From Neolewinella sp036735605 (GTDB lineage: Bacteria; Bacteroidota; Bacteroidia; Chitinophagales; Saprospiraceae), in the NCBI GenBank assembly GCA_036735605.1, contig DAINNZ010000002.1, positions 9,116 to 73,115 on the forward strand: 64,000 nucleotides of DNA, in the 5' to 3' direction. Below are positions 45,550 through 54,498 of this stretch, piece by piece. Both the position numbers and the translations under genes were made by a program. The notes beneath the pieces were generated by a model that had not been told where the DNA came from, ran no database searches, and worked only from the letters and a program-made list of their open reading frames with translations. The stretch's first letter is position 1; each line of letters opens with the position of its first letter.

Positions 45550-45579
45550 TCCTAGTACTTAGCATTACGATACCACTCA

Positions 45580-45888
45580 ATGGCTCGTAATAGGAAAATT
45601 ATCTTAACTCGTGTGTTACTCCTCTTTACTCTTGCTTGCCAACAGGTTAGCTCTATCAATCAACAGCTTTCGAATGCACAATACACAACAATAGCCAATC
45701 TGAATGAAGCAACACTTCGCCTTGCCCATCACATCCGTGCACAAAGCCAAAATTCTTATAACCCCCGATTCGAAATAATTTACACTATCCTAAGCGCCCC
45801 TTTACTCCCTTTGCTTTTGCCCCTGCGAGCGAAGCGACAGCCAAAAATACAAGCACCTAACAAACTAGAGCTAGTGGGCGATCGTTAA
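45580..45888 (+). CDS. Possible small lipoprotein (uncertain)
   Basis: A 102-residue frame. The start looks like a lipoprotein signal, with a positively charged N-terminus (MARNRKIILTR), a hydrophobic stretch and a lipobox-like FTLAC. The C-terminal third (LLPLLLPLRAKRQPK) is translated from a copy of the dispersed repeat, so the natural end may be elsewhere or the frame may be chance. It is preceded by a promoter-like box and ends 18 bp before the response regulator start. No homologue is recognised. Confidence 0.3.
   Translation: MARNRKIILTRVLLLFTLACQQVSSINQQLSNAQYTTIANLNEATLRLAHHIRAQSQNSYNPRFEIIYTILSAPLLPLLLPLRAKRQPKIQAPNKLELVGDR
45815..45842 (-). repeat. CAGGGGCAAG dispersed repeat, copy 9
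   Basis: On the minus strand GGCTGTCGCTTCGCTCGC and then AGGGGCAAAA: a perfect head unit with the core truncated or changed after it. Confidence 0.7.
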
Positions 45889-45906
45889 ATAGGAAACACA
45901 AGCACA

Positions 45907-46551
45907 ATGATCCATTTAGGTATCGTAGAAGATGAGCCGATTATGCTAGCCAGCATCAAAGAATGCTTTGAGCCGGCGCGGGATGTGCTGGTAGAGCTTG
46001 CCACGCCTACGATGGAGGAGTTTTTGGCAAATTTTGATCGGCAATCGCCCATTAATATGATCTTACTGGATATTAATTTACCGGGCATGAACGGGATAGC
46101 AGGCATACCGCGCATTTTAGCTTTACAGCCGGAGGTAGATATTATTATGCTAACCAACTCAGACGATAGCGACAATATCTTCCGGGCTTTGGTGGCTGGT
46201 GCAGTGGGTTATATCAGTAAGAAGAAAGTCAATCCACTTATTTTACGGGATGCTGTTTACACCGTTCATCGGGGTGGCAGCTATATGAGCCCGAGTATAG
46301 CGCGGCAAGTAGTGGCGCATTACAACCAGCAGCGGCAGCCTCGGCAGGCGGAGCATCCGGAGGCGCAGCTGACCATCCGGCAGCAGGAAATTGTGCAAGG
46401 TTTAGTGGATAACCTTTCCTATAAAGAAATTGCCTCACGCTTAGATATTGGCCTTGAAACGGTGCGGGATCACATCAAGAACATTTACCGTAAACTCCAA
46501 GTAAACTCCAAGACCGAAGTGATTCGCAAAAAACTAGATGGAGAGATTTAG
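45907..46551 (+). CDS. NarL/FixJ family response regulator
   Basis: A 214-residue regulator. Receiver domain 1-120 with the phosphoacceptor Asp55 in MILLDINLPGMNG, acidic residues near 8-10 (VEDEP) and the conserved Lys in YISKKK. LuxR-type helix-turn-helix at about 148-210 (LTIRQQEIVQGLVDNLSYKEI, then LDIGLETVRDHIKNIYRKLQ). The sensor kinase gene overlaps its end by 14 bp, so they form a classical pair. The regulon is not visible. Confidence 0.95.
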   Translation: MIHLGIVEDEPIMLASIKECFEPARDVLVELATPTMEEFLANFDRQSPINMILLDINLPGMNGIAGIPRILALQPEVDIIMLTNSDDSDNIFRALVAGAVGYISKKKVNPLILRDAVYTVHRGGSYMSPSIARQVVAHYNQQRQPRQAEHPEAQLTIRQQEIVQGLVDNLSYKEIASRLDIGLETVRDHIKNIYRKLQVNSKTEVIRKKLDGEI

Positions 46552-49500
46552 AACCACTTCCCCCTTTTGCCGATGGCCATTGCGATACGCTTGTTTATTG
46601 GCAGCTGCGCTATTCGGGCACGCTTATACCTTGGTAGGGCAGCGTTTTGATTTTGATTTTTTCACCGTCAACGAAGGCTTAAGCGATCGGCAAATCACGA
46701 GCCTACACCTAGGCGCGGAAGGCTTTGTGTGGGTAGGCACGCGCGATGGTTTAAACCGTTTTGATGGCTACCGCTTCTTACAGCTTGGGCAAGGGCCTTA
46801 TAGCAGCACGGGACTTAGCCTAGGAAATATAGCCAAGATAGGTAGCGATATAGAAGGTAAATTTTCTATCTTTTACCAAGACGTCCACACCTATTTCGAC
46901 CGTTTTGACCCTACGAGCTTTGCGGTTGAGCAGGTGCAATTAGCGCCTAGCAATGGTATTATCGGCTTCCCGCGCGCTTTTGCCACCGATGAGTTAGGGC
47001 GTATTTTTGCCGTTACGCTCAGCCGGCAGGGAACCCGCTTGTATGAGTACACACCTAAGGGTTTTACCTTATTACATTTCTTGGAAGAAGACCGCAACAA
47101 TATTGCCGCCGCGGTAGCACTTTGCCCGCTCCGCAACGGGCAGTTTTTGCTCTACGACACGGATCAAGGGCTACGGCATCTAAACGCTGCGGGGGCTTTG
47201 CTGCATACCCTCGCCTTAGACCAGACGGATGCGGCGGCGCTATACAGTAGCGGCCGCTACGAACGGGTTAATTTTTTAGAAGAAGTGCCCGGAGGGCAAG
47301 TTTTATTCAGCTTTTTCGGCCATAGCGGATTATATAGTTGGCCCATAGGTACCGAGGCGGCTCCTAAGCCCTTGGCGGGGCTACCCAGCACAGCTTACTA
47401 TCAGCAATTATTTAAAGATCAGCGCGGGCAAGCCCTACTAGGACTACGTTATAGCCCGGGTGCGGTGGAGCAATCAGAGGCTTTTTACCTGATCGATACA
47501 GCGGCAACTTTTTTAGCCTACGACGATTTACGCGAGGCTGGTAGCCGAATTTATGCAGCGGTAGCGGAGAACTTCAAAGAAAAGATTTTCTTAGGCCGCT
47601 ATGAGGGCCTGGGGGTAGCAGAAAGCCCGAAGAAAAAACTATGGAGCTTCTTGGCCATAGATCAACAGGAGGAATACAAGCAAAACCTCGTTAGCGGTAT
47701 TTGTGAAGACAGAGATGGAGCCATTTACTGTTTGGAAGCAGCGGGCCAGCTCTATCGTATTCATCCAGCCACCAACACCTACGATACCCTGCCGCTCTAC
47801 GTGCAAGACGGTCTAGGAGAGGTCTTGGCTTTAGCTGCCACAGGGCCACTCGTGTATGATGCTCAGCGGCATGCTATTTGGGGCATCGGTCAAAAAGACG
47901 GGCAGCGCAAGCAAGGCATCTTATTTTCTTATCAGATCAACCACTGCCACACGGCGGTTTATCTACTCCCTGAGCATCGGTTCACAGCCCTGGCGATGGG
48001 TTGGAACGGGCAGCTGCTGCTCGGTGCGGAGCAGAGCGGCGGGCAGAGCGGCAAGCTGCTATTTTTTGACACCATGGAGCAAGCCTTCACCCCCTTGCTA
48101 CTACCACAACTAAACGATTTCCTACAAACTAGTGTTCCCCAATATTTGTTACTTCGCCGGCAAGCGGAGCAGCTAGTAGTAGGTACACGTGATAAGGGGC
48201 TGTTAGTTTACGACTATCAGCAGCAAGCCGTAAAAACCTATACCCCACCCTTACCCGGCAAAAGAGCTTTGGTATTCAATGACTACAACATCAGCGTATT
48301 ACACGAAGCAGAAGACGGGGCTATTTGGGTAGGTACCAGAGGAGGCTTACACCGGCTTGATTTAGCAACCGAATCCTTGCGCTTTTATGGCCGGCCAGAT
48401 GGGCTTTCTAGTAATCTCATTCAAGGTATGGTGGATGACGGAGAGGGAGGTTTTTGGCTTAGCACAGCGAATGGCCTTACCCACCTCAAACAGGAAGGAA
48501 CTGAAATTACCTTTCGCCGTTATTACCGCTCGGATGGCTTAAGTAGCGACGCTTTCAACCGCTTCGCCTTCCTTCACGCTAAGGATGGCCGCTTTTACTT
48601 CGGTGGGGTTAATGGCTTAAGTGCCTTTTACCCTCGCGAATTAGCTGATCTAGCCACCGATGCCAAAGTGGTGATCACGCAAATAACCCTTTATGGGCGA
48701 GGGCGCGAGCGCCTATTAAACCAAGGCTTAGAGGAACTAGACGAAGTGGTAGTGGAACCCAGCGAAAAAGGGATCGCCATACAATTTGCCCTACCCGCCA
48801 CCACCCGAGCCGATAGAAATCGCTTTCGCGTAAAGCTGGAAGGCCTGCAAACGGAGTGGGTGGCACTCAATAACGAACATACCGCTCGGTTTAACAACCT
48901 CAATGCAGGCCGCTACACCCTTCACATCCAAGGAGCCGACGCCAATGGTAATTATGCCGCCCACATCGTTTCACTCCCCATCCGGGTGCGGCAATATATC
49001 TATGAAAGAACTTGGTTCTTAGTAGGGATGGGCTTACTGATCGCAGGGCTAGTAATCGGGTTTTTGCAAAGCCGAGCTAGAGAAAGACTACGAAGCGAAC
49101 AACTACGTACCCAGCTATCTAGCGACATACACGACGAAGTGAGTGGCCTACTAGCAGGTATTACCTTGCAAACCGAATTGTTGCAATCCTATACAACCGA
49201 CGAGCACCTTCGCAACCGTTTGGTAGGTATCGGGGAGGCAGGCCGTAAAGCCATGAGTAAAATGAGCGATGTAATCTGGAGCATTGATAGCCGACGCGAC
49301 ACCGTAAGCGACCTACTGCAACGCATGCAAGAACACGCTGATGACGTGCTACTACCGCTCGATATTCGTTACCAATTCCACGTAGAAGGCTTACAACAAG
49401 AACGGCAGCAAGGGCTCGCTGGCAGCAAGCGACAAGACATCTACTTTATCTATAAAGAAGCCATCAATAATATCGCTCGGCACAGTAACGCCACTCAGGT

Positions 49501-49708
49501 AAGCATAACAATGAGCCAGCGGAACAATGAGTTCGAAATGCTCATCTACGACAACGGTATGCCCGATTATGGCTTTGATATCCGCCGGAGTGTAAAAACA
49601 GGCCAAGGACTCGCTAATCTACAAATGCGGGCTCAACGACTCGGCGCTCAACTGCTTGTAGATACGCACCAAGGCTACAGCATCCGCCTAAAGATGCGTC
49701 GAATCTAG
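46538..49708 (+). CDS. Two-component sensor kinase with beta-propeller sensor (Reg_prop/Y_Y_Y)
   Basis: A 1056-residue kinase. Signal segment (to about 34), then repeated two-component propeller modules (FVWVGTRDGLNRFDGYRF, AIWVGTRGGLHRLDLATESL, GFWLSTANGLTHL) forming a periplasmic double propeller, a Y_Y_Y Ig-like domain (about 740-815), one membrane helix (about 826-845), a HisKA_3 dimerisation domain with phosphoacceptor His in SDIHDEVSGLLAG (near 865), and a HATPase_c domain with YKEAINNIARHSNA and DNGMPDYG. It is not a hybrid one-component regulator; the response regulator lies directly upstream and overlaps by 14 bp. The ligand is unknown; sugars or polysaccharide fragments are common for this class. 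Confidence 0.93.
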   Translation: MERFRTTSPFCRWPLRYACLLAAALFGHAYTLVGQRFDFDFFTVNEGLSDRQITSLHLGAEGFVWVGTRDGLNRFDGYRFLQLGQGPYSSTGLSLGNIAKIGSDIEGKFSIFYQDVHTYFDRFDPTSFAVEQVQLAPSNGIIGFPRAFATDELGRIFAVTLSRQGTRLYEYTPKGFTLLHFLEEDRNNIAAAVALCPLRNGQFLLYDTDQGLRHLNAAGALLHTLALDQTDAAALYSSGRYERVNFLEEVPGGQVLFSFFGHSGLYSWPIGTEAAPKPLAGLPSTAYYQQLFKDQRGQALLGLRYSPGAVEQSEAFYLIDTAATFLAYDDLREAGSRIYAAVAENFKEKIFLGRYEGLGVAESPKKKLWSFLAIDQQEEYKQNLVSGICEDRDGAIYCLEAAGQLYRIHPATNTYDTLPLYVQDGLGEVLALAATGPLVYDAQRHAIWGIGQKDGQRKQGILFSYQINHCHTAVYLLPEHRFTALAMGWNGQLLLGAEQSGGQSGKLLFFDTMEQAFTPLLLPQLNDFLQTSVPQYLLLRRQAEQLVVGTRDKGLLVYDYQQQAVKTYTPPLPGKRALVFNDYNISVLHEAEDGAIWVGTRGGLHRLDLATESLRFYGRPDGLSSNLIQGMVDDGEGGFWLSTANGLTHLKQEGTEITFRRYYRSDGLSSDAFNRFAFLHAKDGRFYFGGVNGLSAFYPRELADLATDAKVVITQITLYGRGRERLLNQGLEELDEVVVEPSEKGIAIQFALPATTRADRNRFRVKLEGLQTEWVALNNEHTARFNNLNAGRYTLHIQGADANGNYAAHIVSLPIRVRQYIYERTWFLVGMGLLIAGLVIGFLQSRARERLRSEQLRTQLSSDIHDEVSGLLAGITLQTELLQSYTTDEHLRNRLVGIGEAGRKAMSKMSDVIWSIDSRRDTVSDLLQRMQEHADDVLLPLDIRYQFHVEGLQQERQQGLAGSKRQDIYFIYKEAINNIARHSNATQVSITMSQRNNEFEMLIYDNGMPDYGFDIRRSVKTGQGLANLQMRAQRLGAQLLVDTHQGYSIRLKMRRI

Positions 49709-50554
49709 CAGCGCCTGCATACAGTCTGCTAAGGCTGCTTCCCAATGCCGCGGCATATCGATCAAAGTAGCAATTTTCTCTTTATCAAGCACACTGTAAA
49801 ATGGCCGCCGAGCCGCCGTTGGATAGGCCGAAGAACGAACCGGCAAAACCGAACAGTTCACGGCCCCCAAGCGGTGTACCGCCATCGCAAAATCATACCA
49901 ACTGCAAGCCCCCGAATTGCTATAATTATACACGCCCCGCGCCACCGAAGGGTGCTGCACTAACGCAATCGCCGCCGCCGCCAAATCGCGCGCATAGGTA
50001 GGCGTGCCGATTTGATCACACACTACCTGCAAACGATCCCGCTCGCGCCCCAAGCGAAGCATTGTTTTGGCAAAATTGTGGCCATATTCCGAATAAACCC
50101 ACGAAGTTCTTATAATAATAGCCGTAGCATATTGCCCCATCAGAGCTTGCTCCCCTTGCAGTTTAGAGGCAGCATATACCCCTAGCCCTTGGGTAGTATC
50201 GTCTTCCCGTAAAGGCCGATTATAGTAATCCGCATACACGTAATCGGTAGAAAAATGAACTAAGCGCGTAGCGTATAATTTACACACCGCACCTAAGGAG
50301 GCAACAGCATACCGATTAATGCGCATAGCGAGCTCCAGCTCTTCCTCCGCTTTGTCAACGGCCGTGTAAGCAGCACAATTGAAACAATGCGTTGGTTGAA
50401 AACTAGAAAAAATTTCGTGTAAGGCCACTTCGTCGCTGAGGTCTAGCTCGCTCCGGCTATAAGCATGTAGCTCGCTATCGGGCCATTGTGCGGCCGCTTC
50501 GGCTAGGCAGCGCCCCAACTGGCCGCCCGCTCCTGTGATAAGTATTCTCTGCAT
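49688..50554 (-). CDS. rfbD: dTDP-4-dehydrorhamnose reductase
   Basis: A 288-residue short-chain reductase that makes dTDP-L-rhamnose for surface polysaccharide. N-terminal NAD(P) motif GAGGQLG (residues 8-14), FNCAAYTAVDKAEEE, FSTDYVYADYYNRPL, the YAASKLQGE active-site motif with catalytic Tyr and Lys, and SWVYSEYGHNFAKTML. The start at MQRILITGAGGQLG is chosen over an upstream frame at 50617. It is convergent with the sensor kinase and overlaps it by 21 bp. The other rhamnose genes (rfbA, B, C) are not in the window. Confidence 0.94.
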   Translation of the reverse strand: MQRILITGAGGQLGRCLAEAAAQWPDSELHAYSRSELDLSDEVALHEIFSSFQPTHCFNCAAYTAVDKAEEELELAMRINRYAVASLGAVCKLYATRLVHFSTDYVYADYYNRPLREDDTTQGLGVYAASKLQGEQALMGQYATAIIIRTSWVYSEYGHNFAKTMLRLGRERDRLQVVCDQIGTPTYARDLAAAAIALVQHPSVARGVYNYSNSGACSWYDFAMAVHRLGAVNCSVLPVRSSAYPTAARRPFYSVLDKEKIATLIDMPRHWEAALADCMQALLDSTHL

Positions 50555-50793
50555 CCTGCAAAAATGCAAAAAAGAAACCGGAAAACCTTGCGGTCTCCGG
50601 TTCCGAATAAATAGCAACTATCTACTTATCTTCATTTTCCCTTCTGAAGATAAACACCCTTGCATCTTTTGTTAGCCCGACAGGAACAAGAAAATATTAG
50701 TCAGAACATCTTCCAAACTGTATTCTCTCGCCTTTGACCCCGCCTCGCATGGACGCGAAAAAAGTGTGTAAACAAAAATTTGTGGTTCAAAAA

Positions 50794-50818
50794 CCGGTGG
50801 TAGCTAAGCTACCACCGG
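50794..50818 (+). repeat. 25-bp palindrome in the gene-poor region
   Basis: CCGGTGGTAGCT (50794-50805) and AGCTACCACCGG (50807-50818) are exact complements around a single A. No T tract follows. Confidence 0.8.
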
Positions 50819-51404
50819 GTATCTCAAGGACAGATAGATTGAGAAATAAACCAGTTTCTTCACAAGGAGCAAAGCCTTCTTTCCTCCTCACAACACAAAG
50901 ATGCACCCTCCTTAGCCCCCAATACAAGCCAATGTTTCGCACTTTATCGAGTTTCCAACCAAAATAATTTTTCATAAAATACTGTAAACGAATATATTAA
51001 AAAGAAATTTTATATTTTTCTAAGCCATTTTCTTCTCTCTCTTTATCGCGTTTTATCTATGAATCACCCCCCAACAACGGCTCAGATACTACCGATTTTA
51101 CCCTGAACCACACTCGCCTAGACCCACTCGTCACAACAGCCGCAGCCTCCCCTAGAAGGCTGCTCCTATTCGCAAACAGACCTATCCGCTAGGATACATA
51201 CCTGCGAGGCCAAGTAAACCCCAGCCATTGCCTCACCTACCCTACCCTACCTAAATCAAACTAGTTTGGGGTACAGATGGCTGCCATACCTAGCATTTTC
51301 GATAGGCTTATCCCTAGCACTTCCCACACCGCCACAGACAGCCGCGAAGCGCAACCACTTCGTTTCAAGTGTAACGAGCTTAGCTCATACTGTTCGCCCT
51401 CGCT

Positions 51405-51504
51405 GGCTGTCGCTTCGCTGGCTGTCGCTTCGCTGGCTGTCGCTTCGCTGGCTGTCGCTTCGCTCGCAGGGGCGAAGGCTTTCCTTGTAGCGCAAAACAA
51501 AGCC
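51405..51504 (+). repeat. CAGGGGCAAG dispersed repeat with four tandem head units
   Basis: Four exact units of GGCTGTCGCTTCGCT (51405-51464), then CGCAGGGGCGAAGGC, then GGCTTT...TTGTAGCGCAAAAC...AAAGCC, in which GGCTTT and AAAGCC pair. This is the fullest copy of the family in the window. Confidence 0.9.
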
Positions 51505-51691
51505 CGCTCATCCTGCGGAACCAATAAGCATCCCTAGCGCAACAAAGCAGCAAAAAAGACACATTTGTTAAATAATGATGTAGGTACATTAATTTTTATG
51601 ACTTTCATTTAACATTTCGCCTTTTCGTATGTTGTATAAAATCGAGTTGCGGGTTGTTCCGCACTAATCAAACCAAAAAAAACACGGAATT

Positions 51692-52351
51692 ATGAAACAG
51701 TTTTCAATCATCAGTCTTTTTTCTTTACTACTCGTATTAGTAGCTTGTGGCGGCCCGGAGGGCGAAAAAGTAGCTTCTGCTGAGGCGCAAGCGGAAGGAG
51801 CCAATACGATGGCATCCAGCAGCTATATGGTCAATGCAGCTGCTAGCACCATCAATTGGGAAGGCAGTAAGTTGGTGGGAGGCGGCCACGTTGGCACCAT
51901 CAACATCCTAGATGGCCAATTGATCGTAGCCGACAACAAAATCGTAGGTGGCAAATTTGCTATCGATATGGCTTCCCTCAACAATAGCGACCTAGAAGGC
52001 GACATGAAAGGCAAACTAGAAGGCCACTTAAAATCAGACGATTTCTTCTCTGTAGAAAGCTACCCAACTGCCTCTTTCGTTATCACTAGCCTAGAGGCCG
52101 TAGAAGGAAAGCCAGATATAACCCACCATATCACCGGCAACCTGACGATGCGCGATAGCACTCGCAGTATCACCATTCCAGCAATGGTAGCCATGGATGG
52201 CAACACCATCAAAGCTACTTCTACAAATTTCGTTATCGACCGCACAGAGTGGGGCGTACACTACGGCTCTGGTACAGTTGCCGGTATTGCACAAGACAAT
52301 ATCATCAACGACAACGTAGGACTTAAAATAAGCTTGGTCGCTAGCAAATAA
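51692..52351 (+). CDS. YceI-like lipoprotein
   Basis: A 219-residue lipoprotein. The N-terminus is a signal with lipobox LVLVAC (Cys 19), then a low-complexity linker (about 22-45), and a YceI-family domain with SYMVNAAASTINWEGSKLVG, an extended lipocalin-like barrel that binds isoprenoids or similar lipids in the periplasm. Length and motifs (YPTASFVITSLEAV, RSITIPAMV) are normal. Terminated by a strong hairpin. Location near HMG-CoA synthase, an isoprenoid enzyme, may be chance. Confidence 0.92.
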   Translation: MKQFSIISLFSLLLVLVACGGPEGEKVASAEAQAEGANTMASSSYMVNAAASTINWEGSKLVGGGHVGTINILDGQLIVADNKIVGGKFAIDMASLNNSDLEGDMKGKLEGHLKSDDFFSVESYPTASFVITSLEAVEGKPDITHHITGNLTMRDSTRSITIPAMVAMDGNTIKATSTNFVIDRTEWGVHYGSGTVAGIAQDNIINDNVGLKISLVASK

Positions 52352-52377
52352 GCAGCACCGAGCAGCTTTAAAAAATT

Positions 52378-52415
52378 GAAAAGGGGCATCCACTAGTTGG
52401 CTGCCCCTTTTCTAT
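52378..52415 (+). terminator. Terminator of the YceI gene
   Basis: GAAAAGGGGCA (52378-52388) pairs with TGCCCCTTTTC (52402-52412), loop 13 bases, followed by T-rich sequence. Confidence 0.85.
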
Positions 52416-52442
52416 TTGATTGGCTTCGGCTCCTCTTAAAAA

Positions 52443-52483
52443 ACGCTTGCGCTACCAATGGGTCTTGCCCCTGCATTTATGCC
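52443..52483 (-). repeat. CAGGGGCAAG dispersed repeat, copy 11
   Basis: On the minus strand ATGCAGGGGCAAGACCC then TTGGTAGCGCAAGCG, located between the YceI terminator and the putative RNA. Confidence 0.7.
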
Positions 52484-52707
52484 CGCTTGCCCGTACTGGG
52501 TACTGGGCCTGAGCGAGAGCAACGAGTCCGTACCTGTCTGTATGGATGGATATTTATACCTATCTAAAGATAAGTAGCGGCTAATAGCAACAGATACAAA
52601 CAAGCAAAAAGGCAGAGGATTTTGTCATAAAAGTAATCAAAATAGTTACAAAAAGCTTTTTTTTAAAAAAAATTATCTAAAAGTTTATAAAATGACTATA
52701 GCTTTTG

Positions 52708-52715
52708 TACCTTTG
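52708..52715 (+). promoter_or_regulatory. -7 box of a possible untranslated RNA
   Basis: TACCTTTG fits TAnnTTTG. No coding frame follows before a terminator at 52921. Confidence 0.4.
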
Positions 52716-52721
52716 TATTAT

Positions 52722-52946
52722 CAAAGTTGATGAATGAACTGTTTGCATAATCAAAAGCCTCATTTGGTTTGTAGGTTATGGTAGCTGAAGTTCTCACTGG
52801 CATTGGCACCTAAAACGCTAGTGCCCCCTACCGAATTAACAGCAGCGGGTTGAGGTGACTGCGCCATACAGTCCAGCCTTTCTCTAAAAAAATCACTGAT
52901 TTTTGTAACCTTTCTCTGGTGGCCGGGCTTTTCCCCGGCCTTTTTT
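52722..52946 (+). ncRNA. Possible structured untranslated RNA of about 225 bases
   Basis: A promoter-like box and a GGCCGGG terminator bracket a stretch without a coding frame. Possible pairings include AGGTTA (52773-52778) with TAACCT (52906-52911), GGCAC with GTGCC around 52805-52825, GACTG with CAGTC around 52855-52873, and AAAAATCA with TGATTTTT around 52887-52905. It does not contain the GGAAGCAGC-type loop of SRP RNA. No Rfam family was recognised; a size near 6S RNA is noted but not claimed. Confidence 0.35.
52921..52946 (+). terminator. Terminator of the possible RNA
   Basis: GGCCGGG (52921-52927) and CCCGGCC (52934-52940) around CTTTTC, followed by T6. Directed rightward, it overlaps by two bases the 3' end of the HMG-CoA synthase gene on the other strand, so it cannot be that gene's terminator. 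Confidence 0.85.
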
Positions 52947-54498
52947 ATGCCATTTCCTTACTATGAAGGCAGCGGTAGCCATAATGACGTGCTCCTAAAG
53001 TGTCATCTTTTTCCGTGTGTATATCAGCGAGGAAGAAGGTACCGTCTTCTTGCTGGCCGACATTGCTTTGCCGGCTACCTCGATGAAGCTGTTCGTAGGC
53101 TTCATAGGTGATGGGGCTTCTTTGTACTAGGCGGTCAAGTAGCTGAAATTCGTTCACTACTTGTTCCCAACCTGGCTGCACTTGACCCGAGAAAACCTTA
53201 CTCTTGGAGCCGCTGCCGTAAGCGAAGAAGCCTAACTGCTTACCTGCTAGTGGCTGCCCCGACTTAACCGCAACCTCTAGGCTACTCATCAAACTTAGGA
53301 AGATGGAGCCTGCATACAGGTTCCCTACTAGGGAGCTTGCTTGCTCGCCGGCAGCAATTTTTTGCGCTACAAAGTCTTGGTAAGCAGCTGTCTTCGTGAG
53401 CTGCCGTAAAAAATCAGCACATTCTAGCAGATAGGTCTCGCGATCCTCGAAATGGTCAGCGCAAGGGGCTGTAAGCTGGTTGGTAGCCACAAAGTCTTGC
53501 CATTGCCCTGTAGCCTTCAGCTCTTCCGCGTAAATCTCCGCAAACATACGCCTAGCTTGGTAAGCGTAGGGCAAATGAAAAATAAGGCTTTCCCAATTGC
53601 GAAGCAGGTGGCCAGGTGCTAAGCCATGCCGACGGCGATAGTCGTACAGTGCCTCACGGATACGGGCTTGGTAACAGTCGTTGCTATAGGGCCCGTCAAA
53701 TATAGGCGTTGTCTTATAAAGCTGTAGCTCCCGCTCATTACAGTCTAAAACACCTTTCACACTAATGCCAGTGTTGAGCTGCGCTAGAATGGCCTCTTTA
53801 TCAATCGCAGTGGGATCGAAGTTCGGCAAGAGTGCTAGTACTTCATCAATCAAACTAGCCTTGCTCACCGTTCGTAGTGGCTTATAAAAATCGTGTACGG
53901 GCCGTGTTGCCACGCCAAAATTACTATCTATCGTTAGCAAGCGCGGGTGCCGCTTCACGAGTGCGGCCACAGCACCCGCACCTTGGGTATATTCTCCGCT
54001 GCTGCCGAGCTCGTACTTAGCATTATCGGAAGCTACCACGATACCGATCCGGTTTTCACCAGCAGCTACCCAATCTAGGGTGTTTTGCAGGGCATCCACC
54101 GCACCAATACAAGCAAAGGTCATATCCACCACATCACAGTGCAACAAGCAGTTAGGGCCATAGAGCTCCGACAACTGGTCTTGCAACATCTCCAGCACAT
54201 AAGTAGCCGTGGGCTTAGCACCGTCTAATGCCGTTTCGGTGCCCAGGTAAATACGCCCGATTTGCTGGGGTGCTATATCATTCTTATAGATCAAATCTAA
54301 GACTGCATTAGCTGCCATGGTAGCCGTATCTTCTGTGGCATCGGCCACTGCCATAGCTGTGAGTCCTAAGCCTTTATGCAGCTTATCATACACAATACCT
54401 CTAGCCTCTGCTAAGGTACTGATGGGTAAATAAATAGCAGGGAGGTAAGCTGAAAGGTCATCAATACCTATGGGAGCCACCAAAGCTGGAGGGGTCAT
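52945..54498 (-). CDS. Hydroxymethylglutaryl-CoA synthase
   Basis: A 517-residue thiolase-fold enzyme that condenses acetyl-CoA with acetoacetyl-CoA to make HMG-CoA, the first dedicated step of the mevalonate pathway. The catalytic residues can be placed: Glu88 in GTETALDGAKP, Cys130 in TFACIGA and His308 in FHLPYAYQARRM. The length exceeds that of typical bacterial forms by roughly 100 residues, mainly between Cys and His and near the C-terminus. HMG-CoA reductase and other pathway genes are not here. It lies downstream of prs on the same strand, 127 bp away. Confidence 0.92.
   Translation of the reverse strand: MTPPALVAPIGIDDLSAYLPAIYLPISTLAEARGIVYDKLHKGLGLTAMAVADATEDTATMAANAVLDLIYKNDIAPQQIGRIYLGTETALDGAKPTATYVLEMLQDQLSELYGPNCLLHCDVVDMTFACIGAVDALQNTLDWVAAGENRIGIVVASDNAKYELGSSGEYTQGAGAVAALVKRHPRLLTIDSNFGVATRPVHDFYKPLRTVSKASLIDEVLALLPNFDPTAIDKEAILAQLNTGISVKGVLDCNERELQLYKTTPIFDGPYSNDCYQARIREALYDYRRRHGLAPGHLLRNWESLIFHLPYAYQARRMFAEIYAEELKATGQWQDFVATNQLTAPCADHFEDRETYLLECADFLRQLTKTAAYQDFVAQKIAAGEQASSLVGNLYAGSIFLSLMSSLEVAVKSGQPLAGKQLGFFAYGSGSKSKVFSGQVQPGWEQVVNEFQLLDRLVQRSPITYEAYEQLHRGSRQSNVGQQEDGTFFLADIHTEKDDTLGARHYGYRCLHSKEMA

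Larger units (their letters stand above)
45173..45579. other. Intergenic region between the beta-barrel gene and the two-component locus
   Basis: 407 bp without a clear gene. It includes the right 48-bp repeat (45455-45502) and a TATTTTTG promoter-like box (45542-45549). Confidence 0.6.
50555..51691. other. Gene-poor region between rfbD and the YceI gene
   Basis: About 1.1 kb without a supportable gene. It contains a 12-bp hairpin (50794-50818) and the longest array of the dispersed repeat family (51405-51504). Open frames of 60-87 codons here, including one reading LAVASLAVASLAVAS, are translations of the repeat. Confidence 0.65.

Noticed and set aside
51261..51589. Open frames of 62-87 codons around the tandem repeat, with periodic LAVAS or KRQPA peptides
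   Set aside because: They are translations of the 15-bp tandem unit, which is a multiple of three and so stays open in several frames. No start signal, no family match.
52441..52700. Possible SRP RNA or tmRNA near the YceI gene
   Set aside because: Neither the SRP GGAAGCAGC-type loop nor a tRNA-like end with a tag peptide frame could be found.
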